NCBI GenBank assembly: GCA_021775195.1
Contig: JAJFIG010000196.1
Coordinates: 1 to 13,142 of the forward strand
Length of the DNA stretch: 13,142 bases
Direction: 5' to 3'
Source of the DNA: Rhodospirillales bacterium
Lineage (GTDB): Bacteria; Pseudomonadota; Alphaproteobacteria; Rhodospirillales; 2-02-FULL-58-16
In this document: one piece after another, positions 7,213 through 13,142 of the stretch
How positions within the stretch are numbered: position 1 is the stretch's first letter
Layout of the letters: each line of letters begins with the position of its first letter
The notes under the pieces: model-generated
The model's database searches: none
Told to the model about the DNA's origin: nothing
What the model saw: only the letters and a program-made list of their open reading frames with translations
Made by a program: the position numbers and the translations under genes

Positions 7213-8412
7213 TTAATGGGAAATCCAGGCGCCGAGAGCATCGGCAATCAGTTTATGGCCGGTCGCATTAAAATGTGCGTCATTGTAGAAAATCAATTGT
7301 GGATCACCTGTCGCCCGCAAGGCATCAAGGGCATCAATTGTTGTAATGCCCCGTTCGTGAAGAGCTTTAGTGAAAAGGACATAAGGCTGGGCCGCGTCGT
7401 GGGTTTTGGGATCGAGCCCGAATGTTTTCAGATATGTGGCGAAGCGCACAGGGTAAAGGTGATGATGCGTGGGCAAAAGAACGACGGCGAATCGGCTGCC
7501 GAAGGCGCGGGCTACCTTGTTCTTCATGGCCAGGAGACGGTCGGCTGTGGATTGTGCAAGACCGTCAACGTGCTCTCGGCGATTTATTTTGACCAATTCC
7601 GCAGGGCCCCGATTGACTAAATCCACGTCCTGGACAAACCCTTTTGAACGCAGCCAATCCCTGGTTATTGGAATGGATACGAGGTGCGTTTTGATATAGC
7701 CGTACGAGGCGATATTGCGCAGCAGTAGGGACTTCAAGCCCAGGAAGGAAAAAACTCTGGGGCGCAAGAGGTTGCCAATTTTATTCATCAGTCGGTCGGC
7801 GGGAAGTTCAGCATTGAATTCTGCAGGTTCGCTTTCCGGCTCGCCCCCGGGCGGCGGCGGTGCCACCGTGCCATACTCTTGAAGGTGTTCATTCATAGAA
7901 AGAACGGCCAGAACCGTTTTCGGCCGATAACCCAATTCCGTCAATTTATCGAGTATACGGTTGTCCCTGGACAGGTCTCCTCCCAGTCCGGCGAGGTTTG
8001 CCGTAGGCAGGCCTATTTTATCCAGCAAGGCTGTGAAAACCAGGTTGTCCTCCACACCCATCCCGAATGTATTGGAATCACCGAAGACCCAAGTCTGATT
8101 AAGGTCCTGATCGAATTCCGCGTCACGGTCACGAAAACCGAATCGGTTCGTGGTGTTGAAAACGTCATAATTGGCCGGGCTAAAGCGGCGGATATTGAGA
8201 TTGGGAAGGGTAAAATTGCCAAAATATGGATTGTTGCCAATCGCCTTGGGAGACAGGTCCCGCCATTCGGGAAAGAGCACGGTCCTGACGACGATTTCAA
8301 AGCTACCGAATAGGGCAAACCCCAACAAACCGACGGTCATAATGCTCCATACGAAGCCCCTATTTTTTCGTGGAAGGGCTTGAGTTGACGGAAAATTATT
8401 TGGCGTATTCAA
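7213..8412 (-). CDS. Membrane-anchored SGNH/GDSL-type (AlgX/AlgJ/DltD-like) acyltransferase partner of the MBOAT
   Basis: A 399-residue protein. An N-terminal basic stretch is followed by one hydrophobic helix at about residues 20-46, so the bulk probably lies outside the cytoplasmic membrane. SGNH block I is WVFGDSNTFGMG at 108-119 with S113 as nucleophile. The C-terminal block is YNDAHFNATGHKLIADAL at 376-393 with the D378-x-H380 pair, a D-x-H-x-N-x-x-G pattern as in AlgX/AlgJ-type O-acetyltransferases. A proline- and glutamate-rich linker lies at about 184-198. Such proteins sit beside MBOATs and carry out the final transfer to the polysaccharide. The start is TTG at 8410-8412; it has no ribosome site of its own but overlaps the stop of the upstream microprotein in TTGA, which supports coupled translation and this start choice. 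The next in-frame ATG (M25) would cut into the membrane anchor. Confidence 0.8.
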   Translation of the reverse strand: MNTPNNFPSTQALPRKNRGFVWSIMTVGLLGFALFGSFEIVVRTVLFPEWRDLSPKAIGNNPYFGNFTLPNLNIRRFSPANYDVFNTTNRFGFRDRDAEFDQDLNQTWVFGDSNTFGMGVEDNLVFTALLDKIGLPTANLAGLGGDLSRDNRILDKLTELGYRPKTVLAVLSMNEHLQEYGTVAPPPPGGEPESEPAEFNAELPADRLMNKIGNLLRPRVFSFLGLKSLLLRNIASYGYIKTHLVSIPITRDWLRSKGFVQDVDLVNRGPAELVKINRREHVDGLAQSTADRLLAMKNKVARAFGSRFAVVLLPTHHHLYPVRFATYLKTFGLDPKTHDAAQPYVLFTKALHERGITTIDALDALRATGDPQLIFYNDAHFNATGHKLIADALGAWISH

Positions 8413-8516
8413 AATTGCTGATAGGCGATGACCGCCACCTCTGAAGAAGAAAGTGCGAGCAAAACAAATACCGCAACCTTCAGAAAAAACCAGGTAAGTG
8501 AAATTACGTTGCCCAA
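8409..8516 (-). CDS. 35-residue single-pass membrane microprotein with a DltX-like C-terminal tyrosine motif
   Basis: A short gene: TTG start at 8514-8516, TGA stop at 8409-8411. A strong ribosome site, AAAAGGAG (8523-8530), lies six bases before the TTG. The stop overlaps the TTG start of the SGNH gene in a 4-base TTGA, a sign of coupled translation. The product has a hydrophobic segment from about residue 4 to 23 (ISLTWFFLKVAVFVLLAL), a short SSSE turn, then a hydrophobic tail ending IAYQQF. Family knowledge: DltX, the small partner of DltB and DltD, ends in a hexapeptide with tyrosine third and phenylalanine last, and that tyrosine carries the acyl group; some MBOATs carry a similar tail fused. 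The tail here has Tyr33 and Phe35 in the same places. An in-frame ATG at 8532-8534 would give 41 residues but has no ribosome site. The function is inferred, not shown. Confidence 0.65.
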   Translation of the reverse strand: MGNVISLTWFFLKVAVFVLLALSSSEVAVIAYQQF

Positions 8517-8522
8517 ATTTTG

Positions 8523-8530
8523 CTCCTTTT
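8523..8530 (-). promoter_or_regulatory. Strong ribosome binding site that sets the microprotein start
   Basis: On the minus strand AAAAGGAG is followed by CAAAAT and then TTG. This is one of the best Shine-Dalgarno matches in the window and lies inside the 222-bp gap between the FkbH-type gene and the SGNH gene. The SGNH TTG start has none. The position indicates that translation of the SGNH gene is entered through the microprotein. Confidence 0.6.
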
Positions 8531-8634
8531 GCATGTGGGTGCCGATAACAATGCGCTACCGACTGAATACTTTAGTGTTTCATTCCATCCCGGATGTTCT
8601 TTGGATTGTCGCGCCCGCCCGGGTTAATGCGGCT

Positions 8635-10485
8635 CTAACTTTCGATGACCATGGGGACAATTTTTGGCACAAAGGAGGGCAGGTCCAGGCGCCAGAGAGA
8701 GGCCCCATCCTGATCTTCGCCAGCCGACGCGAAACCCAATTTTGAAAAGTGATCTTTCACCAGATTGTTCCGCCGGGTTGGAATGTAACGCCCGACCAGT
8801 CTTTTGGCGCCACCGACTTTCGCGGCGGCGACTATGGTGTTGAGCAGGCCTTCCTCCACACGACGCCCCAGTACACGGCAACTCATCAACCAGGTATCGA
8901 TCTCCCAGTCTTCGCCCGCGGCCCGGCAAATGGCGACGCTGATGATGCCATTATCGCCGAAACTATCCCGCAGGCGGGCTTGAAAGGTTCTGATGGCATC
9001 ATCGCGTTCAAATGCCTTGACCTGAACTTCCGTGTACCTGCGGGTCGTCAGGTTGAACTGGTTGGACTTATTGATCAACTGCGTCACCCGTGAACGGGAC
9101 GCGCCGTCGCAGGGCTTGACTGTCAAGGTCATGTCAAGCGATGCGAGATATTCTCCCAGATCGCGGGTCTTGGTCTTGACCTGCAAGCGTTTGGCGTCGG
9201 CATGGTAGAGGCTTACCCGGGCGCGATCCTCTTCTGAAAAAGACACCGCGTCAAAATAACCCGCAGATAACAGCATGCGGGGATAATAGGCGGGATCCAG
9301 GGGCAGTTCGGGCACGGCGACCATCGGCAAGGCGGCACGAACCTGGGCGCGTTCAGCCGGGTTGTCATCCAAGAACACCAAACTATCAAGCCCGATATTG
9401 ATGCTCTTGGCGATGGCTTCAATATTGCTCGCCTTGTCCTCCCAGTTGGCCTGGAAAACCGTAATGTGGCCTTCTTTAATCAGCATTTCCGGGTGTTTGC
9501 GGAAGGGCTGGCGGGCCGTATCGTCTTCATTCTTGGAACACACCGCCAGAATGATGCCGCGTTCCTTCAAGGCCAGGGCCATTTGCTGCACGGCAAGGAA
9601 GGCCTCGCCTGCGGGGTCGCCCTGCCCCAGGATAATTCCATCGAGGCCATCATCGCCAATGACCCCTCCCCAAATCGTGTTGTCCAGATCGAGAACCAGG
9701 CAGCGCCGGGCAAGGCCTACCAGCGCCCCAAGCAATCGGCCCACGTAATCCGCATATAGGGGCAAGGCGTTCTGGGAAAAGGGCAGCTTTGCCAAATACC
9801 ACAGCACCGGATCATGCCAATGGTCCAGGCCGACGGTCGCCGCCAATTGCGCCACATCCAGCAGAAAAATCTGCTCGCGTCTGACCAGTTCGACAAGGCA
9901 ATGGTTAAAGGCCGTGGTTTGCGCAATTTCGGAAAATTCGTACAGGGCGTCGAAATTGCCGAACAGGGGCTCGGGTATGGGGGCCAGCGATTGCACGATC
10001 ACCGTCGCGCCACAGGTTTTTGAAATGGCCTCGCTGAGTTCCTTGAGATAGGACAGCGCCGCATTGGCCCCTTGATGCAACGGCAAGCCGCGCTGGTCCA
10101 GCGCCAGCAATACAACATCGGGCCTGGCGCGATAGAGGCCCGATCCCGGGTCAAAAACCTGTTGCGCCACCTGGGCGAAGGGGACTTCGGTCACGTCCAG
10201 CGCCAATCCGTGGCGTAGGCCCGTGGCCGTCAGGGCCGGCTTCAAAAAATCAGCGGTTCCGTTGCTCAGAATAGCCAGTCGAAGGGGCTTCAGGGAATCT
10301 TCGATTCCCCGGGATGGCAACGCTTTATACAACCGGGTCAGCTGGTTGTTGTCCAACCCGTGGGTCGCCAACTGACGGAGCATCATTCCGCCGGGTTCGG
10401 GGTCGGCGGCGATCGCCGTGCAACGCTCTTTGAAATCCGCCGGCGCGGGTGCCAGCCAGGGTAAATTCGTGACGCCGAATTTCAT
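8635..10485 (-). CDS. FkbH-type HAD-IIIC phosphatase / acyl loader with N-terminal extension and C-terminal GNAT-like domain
   Basis: A 616-residue protein in three parts. Residues 1-255 form an N-terminal domain of the kind seen in long FkbH-like proteins (NCBI-style 'HAD-IIIC family phosphatase'). Residues 260-400 form the HAD domain: VLDLDNTIWGGVIGDDG with nucleophile D266 and D268, AVCSKNE (S317, K318), and LVFLDDNPAER (D373, D374). Residues 430-600 are a GNAT-like region with LINKSNQFNLTTRRY at about 470-484 and SCRVLGRRVEE with conserved C536. Short FkbH proteins of polyketide pathways (FkbH, OzmB) dephosphorylate 1,3-bisphosphoglycerate and load glycerate on an acyl carrier protein. 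This protein keeps the residues expected of that activity, and an ACP is encoded in the same operon. Start ATG 10483-10485 overlaps the VOC gene stop by four bases (ATGA). The acyl substrate is not proven. Confidence 0.88.
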   Translation of the reverse strand: MKFGVTNLPWLAPAPADFKERCTAIAADPEPGGMMLRQLATHGLDNNQLTRLYKALPSRGIEDSLKPLRLAILSNGTADFLKPALTATGLRHGLALDVTEVPFAQVAQQVFDPGSGLYRARPDVVLLALDQRGLPLHQGANAALSYLKELSEAISKTCGATVIVQSLAPIPEPLFGNFDALYEFSEIAQTTAFNHCLVELVRREQIFLLDVAQLAATVGLDHWHDPVLWYLAKLPFSQNALPLYADYVGRLLGALVGLARRCLVLDLDNTIWGGVIGDDGLDGIILGQGDPAGEAFLAVQQMALALKERGIILAVCSKNEDDTARQPFRKHPEMLIKEGHITVFQANWEDKASNIEAIAKSINIGLDSLVFLDDNPAERAQVRAALPMVAVPELPLDPAYYPRMLLSAGYFDAVSFSEEDRARVSLYHADAKRLQVKTKTRDLGEYLASLDMTLTVKPCDGASRSRVTQLINKSNQFNLTTRRYTEVQVKAFERDDAIRTFQARLRDSFGDNGIISVAICRAAGEDWEIDTWLMSCRVLGRRVEEGLLNTIVAAAKVGGAKRLVGRYIPTRRNNLVKDHFSKLGFASAGEDQDGASLWRLDLPSFVPKIVPMVIES

Positions 10486-10910
10486 GAAGGCAATCCGCCT
10501 GGTGCGTCAATAATCTCAATCGTGCCAAAGCCCGCGATCTGATAAAAAGACACTTTGCACTCCCCGAACAGGATCGCTTCTTTTGGCTCGGAAACGCGAA
10601 ACAATCGGTGCCCGGCCTGTTCGATGGTGGCGATGGTTTGGTCCAGGCCTTCGGTGGTGTAGCAGGTGTGGTAGATCAGCGCGTCCTGACGACCGATGAT
10701 GGTGTCGATGGGCGAGGCGCCTTCCGCGGGTGAGACGGCTTCCACATCGGGCATGTCGTCTGCGGCGCACATCAGCAGATTAACGTTCTGCTCGGGATCA
10801 TAAACCGGTTCGCCGATGACGTAGCCGAGATCTTTCAGAAAGGCGCCCGCCTTCTCCACGTTCCGGACAGCAAGGCCCGAGCGGTGAAAACGCAGCCCAA
10901 ACACATTCAT
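10482..10910 (-). CDS. VOC-superfamily protein (methylmalonyl-CoA-epimerase-like)
   Basis: A 142-residue protein with two beta-alpha-beta-beta-beta modules, the size and layout of methylmalonyl-CoA epimerase. Likely metal ligands are H9 (FHRSGLAV), Q41 (DPEQNV), H81 (YHTCYTTEGLD) and E132 (GTIEIIDAP), matching the His, Gln/Glu, His, Glu set of that group. The chemistry of the family is abstraction of a proton next to a carbonyl, often of a thioester. In this context, epimerisation of the ACP-bound acyl group, or a related step, is a reasonable inference. It overlaps the methyltransferase stop (ATGA at 10907-10910) and the FkbH-type start (ATGA at 10482-10485), so the three genes are translationally linked. 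A sugar-directed role cannot be excluded. Confidence 0.78.
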   Translation of the reverse strand: MNVFGLRFHRSGLAVRNVEKAGAFLKDLGYVIGEPVYDPEQNVNLLMCAADDMPDVEAVSPAEGASPIDTIIGRQDALIYHTCYTTEGLDQTIATIEQAGHRLFRVSEPKEAILFGECKVSFYQIAGFGTIEIIDAPGGLPS

Positions 10911-11830
10911 CGGGCTTTCTCCAACACGTATGCCACATTGATCGGAAGGTTGAGACGGCGGCTTTCTTCCAGGCTTTTGCCAAAGTAAGCCCCGGTGTAA
11001 CTTTCCCGAACCTCAAGTCCCGCCGAGTTAATCATCGCCGTCACCTCGTCAGGATTTCGGTACAGGTAGATATGATCGATGGCGGGCGCATTTACGCAGG
11101 TGGTGATGAAAATGTGAGTCTCCGGCCCGGCCAGACCGGCAATGCGGGCGAGAAAGTCCTGCGGCCGTTCGACATGTTCGAGAACCTCACCCATGACGAT
11201 GGCATCGAAGGGGCCGTCGGACACTGTGCTCTGAAGAAAGTCACTTTCCATGATTTCGACGGGTCGGTTTTCCTTGGGGAAATGATGGCCGACGATCTTG
11301 CGAGTCAATTCGACACTGGTTTTGCTGATGTCGACTCCGGTGAAGCGGTCGAAGGTCCCCTGCTTCATGGCGGACATGAAATAGAAACCATGCCCGGGAC
11401 CAATTTCCAGGTAATGCCCGGTCTTCTCCCGGGGCAGGCTTTTGAGGAAGAAGCGGCGCATCTCCACATGGTTGGGCCAGATGAAGGCGGTGAAGGCGAG
11501 ACCATGCATATAGCGCGTCATATACTCTTTGTTGAAGTAGACGCTATCGGCGACTTCAGCGAAGGTGCTGTGACGATAGGCTTTTGTGCGCATGAAGTTC
11601 AGTTGTTCCTGGAAAGTGTCATCAAGAATGGTCCGATAACATTCGACCAATTCCGGCATATCCACGCCACCATCCAGGCAGTAGGTGATATAGTCCGACA
11701 GTTCCCGGACCTCATCCTCCGTCAGGCTGGCCAGCGCTGGGTCCAGGAACCCCTGATGCATGCCGTTTTCATCCAGAATACCCTGGCGAAAATCGGCGAT
11801 ATGGGGAGTGTTTGAAAGGATGGATGTCAC
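10907..11830 (-). CDS. Class I SAM-dependent methyltransferase with helical N-terminal domain
   Basis: A 307-residue protein. Residues 1-130 are mainly helical and carry no SAM motif; residues 138-245 form a Rossmann methyltransferase core. Motif I is LEIGPGHGFYF at 141-151, the acidic strand-2 residue is D167 in GVDIS, SDFLQ at 196-200 follows, and FDAIVMGEVLEHVERPQDFL at 208-227 is the motif IV/post region. It is unrelated in length and layout to the small methyltransferase of the left operon. The start is GTG at 11828-11830; the next in-frame ATG is residue 24, so a shorter form is possible. It lies between the ACP and the VOC gene, and so may O-methylate the carrier-bound hydroxyacyl group, as FkbG does for glycolate-type units in polyketide pathways. 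Methylation of a sugar is the alternative. Confidence 0.8.
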   Translation of the reverse strand: MTSILSNTPHIADFRQGILDENGMHQGFLDPALASLTEDEVRELSDYITYCLDGGVDMPELVECYRTILDDTFQEQLNFMRTKAYRHSTFAEVADSVYFNKEYMTRYMHGLAFTAFIWPNHVEMRRFFLKSLPREKTGHYLEIGPGHGFYFMSAMKQGTFDRFTGVDISKTSVELTRKIVGHHFPKENRPVEIMESDFLQSTVSDGPFDAIVMGEVLEHVERPQDFLARIAGLAGPETHIFITTCVNAPAIDHIYLYRNPDEVTAMINSAGLEVRESYTGAYFGKSLEESRRLNLPINVAYVLEKAR

Positions 11831-11932
11831 GGTTGGTGTCTCGGTTTCGACTTGCGTTCGATCGCTAACATTGACGCCAAAAATATTTCCGACAAACCGG
11901 CGACAGGGGCGACATCCACCGGCCTTGTCTAC

Positions 11933-12163
11933 TTAACCTTTACTCTCGATAAGGGCGACCATTTCCCCGACATTCGTGAGGTTCGAAATTTCCGAAACGG
12001 ATAACCTGATTCCGAAGGCTTCTTCGACGGTTACGATGACACGGATGTGGCTGAGGCTGTCCCACTCGTCGACGTCGTGGGCCGAAAGTTCGGGTGTCGC
12101 GACGACGTCGTCGTTGTCAAAGATTTCCTGAAAAATCTCCGTTAATCTATCGTACGTGTTCAT
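11933..12163 (-). CDS. Stand-alone acyl carrier protein
   Basis: A 76-residue acidic four-helix carrier. DEWDSLSHI at 32-40 holds the phosphopantetheine attachment serine S36 in the canonical D-S-L motif, followed by an IVTVEEAFGIRL helix II/III region. Length is normal for type II ACPs and close to DltC. It has no fatty-acid synthase neighbours; instead it is the first gene of an operon with methyltransferase, VOC, FkbH-type loader and an MBOAT/SGNH pair. It is therefore probably a dedicated carrier for one special acyl group. ATG start at 12161-12163 has GAGAGA about eight bases upstream. It is separated from the methyltransferase by about 100 bp. Confidence 0.92.
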   Translation of the reverse strand: MNTYDRLTEIFQEIFDNDDVVATPELSAHDVDEWDSLSHIRVIVTVEEAFGIRLSVSEISNLTNVGEMVALIESKG

Positions 12164-12255
12164 GGTCGATCTCTCATTGGCGATAAGTCCGGCACGTTAC
12201 AAACTTACCGAATGGAGCGCCAGCGTTTCGTAAGATCCCGTGACCGGTTATCTGG

Positions 12256-12348
12256 TTTGGGGCGGCCGTTGAACCGGTACTTGTAGACCCACGACCGACG
12301 CCCCTTGATGCTGACACGAACGCCCAACCCGGTGCGCCCGGGGACGCC
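12256..12348 (-). pseudogene. Remnant of a phage-type (P4-like) tyrosine integrase N-terminal arm-binding domain
   Basis: The minus strand encodes about 31 codons whose core reads GLGVRVSIKGRRSWVYKYRF followed by NGRPK. This matches the DUF4102 / Arm DNA-binding region of site-specific integrases, whose usual pattern is 'PG.GVRVs.sGrksWvy.YR.nGr.r'. The similarity stops on both sides. Upstream it would run into the pgl coding region, and downstream the frame continues for 16 unrelated codons to a stop at 12205. No catalytic domain is present. It is therefore a two-sided fragment left by an old integration or deletion, located between the acyl operon and pgl. The call rests on pattern memory over a short stretch. 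Confidence 0.5.
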
Positions 12349-12377
12349 GGGTCTGGTGGCGGAGGGTGAAACCACGC

Positions 12378-12382
12378 AAGGA
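12378..12382 (+). promoter_or_regulatory. Ribosome binding site of pgl
   Basis: AAGGA lies six bases before the ATG at 12389. It selects this start over the in-frame ATG at 12305, which has no ribosome site and would add 28 residues that overlap the integrase remnant on the other strand. Confidence 0.6.
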
Positions 12383-12388
12383 CCGCCG

Positions 12389-13069
12389 ATGATCGAGGAA
12401 CGTCTATTCGCAACCCTGGAAGAAGCAGCCCTAGCCCTGGGCCGGGACCTGGCGCGGTGCCTGGGCGATGCCCTCGCCGCGCGGGGCCGGGCGACGGTGG
12501 CGGTGTCGGGCGGACGGACGCCGGAGTTGATATTCCCGGCGCTGGCTGGGGCGGGGTTGGATTGGGAGCGGATTTCCGTGACCCTCACAGACGAGCGCTG
12601 GGTCGGCGCCGACGACGATGACAGCAACGAGGGCCTGACGCGGCGCCTGCTGTTGACCGGCGGCGCGGCGGCGGCGCGGCTCGTCGGCCTCAAGACCCCG
12701 GCGCGTTCCCCGCAGGAGGGATTGGCGGCCACGGCGGCGCGGCTCGATGCCCTCAATTGGCCCCTGGACGTGGTCTTTCTGGGCATGGGCGAGGATGGTC
12801 ACGTGGCGTCCCTGTTTCCCGGCGACGACGGCTGGGGCGGCGCGATGGGCCGCTGCGTCGCGGTGGCGGGCGACGACCGACGGAGTCCGCGGATGAGCCT
12901 GACCCCGGCGGCGCTGCTTGATGCCCGGCGGGTCCTCCTGATCCTCGGCGGCGCGGCCAAGGGCCGGGCCCTGGACGCGGCAAAGCGTCCCGGCTCCGTG
13001 GCCGACCTGCCGGCGCGACTGGTGGTGCGCCAGGCTCGGGTTCCGATGACCATCTACCGGGCGCCGTGA
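12389..13069 (+). CDS. pgl: 6-phosphogluconolactonase
   Basis: A 226-residue NagB-fold lactonase that hydrolyses 6-phosphogluconolactone to 6-phosphogluconate in the pentose phosphate and Entner-Doudoroff routes. Family motifs are VAVSGGRTPELIF at 37-49, VTLTDERWVGADDDDSNEG at 64-82, and FLGMGEDGHVASLFPG at 130-145 with the active-site E135, D136 and H138. Length is typical of bacterial DevB/SOL-type Pgl. In many alphaproteobacteria pgl follows zwf, but here the upstream sequence is an integrase remnant and then a divergent operon, so the usual partner is absent on that side. G+C is far higher than in the adjacent acyl operon, marking native chromosomal DNA. It is followed by 73 bp to the window end with no gene called. 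Confidence 0.93.
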   Translation: MIEERLFATLEEAALALGRDLARCLGDALAARGRATVAVSGGRTPELIFPALAGAGLDWERISVTLTDERWVGADDDDSNEGLTRRLLLTGGAAAARLVGLKTPARSPQEGLAATAARLDALNWPLDVVFLGMGEDGHVASLFPGDDGWGGAMGRCVAVAGDDRRSPRMSLTPAALLDARRVLLILGGAAKGRALDAAKRPGSVADLPARLVVRQARVPMTIYRAP

Positions 13070-13142
13070 GACCGTAGGGCGGTGCTGCCGGCAGGTGAGG
13101 TCCAAGGAACGGTTACCGGAGGCGGCTGCCCGGTGTAGTGTC

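Noticed and set aside
8409..8534. ATG start giving a 41-residue form of the microprotein
   Set aside because: No ribosome site precedes that ATG, while AAAAGGAG sits six bases before the downstream TTG. The longer form cannot be fully excluded; the C-terminal motif is the same in both.
11831..11880. Tiny minus-strand ORF of 14 codons whose stop overlaps the methyltransferase GTG
   Set aside because: It has no ribosome site or recognisable composition, and is probably chance in a 100-bp gap.
1..13142. tRNA, rRNA, CRISPR arrays and intact insertion sequences
   Set aside because: I saw no T-loop-like GTTCGAATC context, no regularly spaced repeats and no full transposase. The integrase remnant is the only mobile-element trace.
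13070..13142. Possible structured RNA after pgl
   Set aside because: The last 73 bases are G+C-rich with small pairings but match no RNA family I could recognise, and the window ends there.

Overview
The window looks like a piece of a high-G+C alphaproteobacterial chromosome. The stand-alone pgl gene is very G+C-rich, GTG and TTG starts are common, and the gene types fit, with Rhodospirillales-like as a reasonable guess. It carries part of a cell-surface polysaccharide (O-antigen, capsule or exopolysaccharide) locus. Almost all genes lie on the minus strand and are bounded by two plus-strand genes. On the left (1-191) is the C-terminal tail of a UPF0104 / lysylphosphatidylglycerol-synthase-like membrane protein. 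On the right (12389-13069) is 6-phosphogluconolactonase (pgl).

Left module (minus strand, transcribed 4258 to 422): NAD-dependent sugar epimerase/dehydratase, cupin, DegT/DnrJ/EryC1/StrS PLP aminotransferase, small class I SAM methyltransferase, and GT2 glycosyltransferase. It reads as a nucleotide-sugar (amino-sugar) tailoring and transfer operon. galE (5427-4420) stands alone just upstream, with about 160 bp on its 3' side and a gene-poor 562 bp stretch on its 5' side.

Right module (minus strand, transcribed 12163 to 5990) is the most interesting part: acyl carrier protein, class I methyltransferase, VOC-family (methylmalonyl-CoA-epimerase-like) protein, long FkbH-type HAD-IIIC/GNAT protein, a 35-residue membrane microprotein that I add here, an SGNH/AlgX-like protein and an MBOAT. 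Several genes are joined by 4-base stop/start overlaps. The gene set parallels the dlt teichoic-acid D-alanylation system: ACP for DltC, FkbH-type loader in place of DltA, microprotein for DltX, MBOAT for DltB, SGNH protein for DltD. The microprotein ends in Ile-Ala-Tyr-Gln-Gln-Phe-COOH, which resembles the C-terminal tyrosine 'acyl shuttle' hexapeptide of DltX and of motif-fused MBOATs. The MBOAT here lacks such a tail. My inference is that an FkbH-made acyl-ACP (perhaps glyceryl, possibly O-methylated and epimerised) is passed through the MBOAT to the microprotein tyrosine and then, by the SGNH protein, to an envelope glycan.

Other structure: a 22-bp inverted repeat around a nested hairpin (227-325) lies between convergent genes at the left end. 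A minus-strand remnant of a phage-type integrase N-terminal domain (about 12256-12348) lies between the acyl operon and pgl, which suggests that this edge was once an integration site. By eye, G+C falls to about half in the MBOAT/SGNH genes and is far higher in pgl, consistent with acquisition of the acyl module. I found no tRNA, rRNA, CRISPR array or intact insertion sequence.
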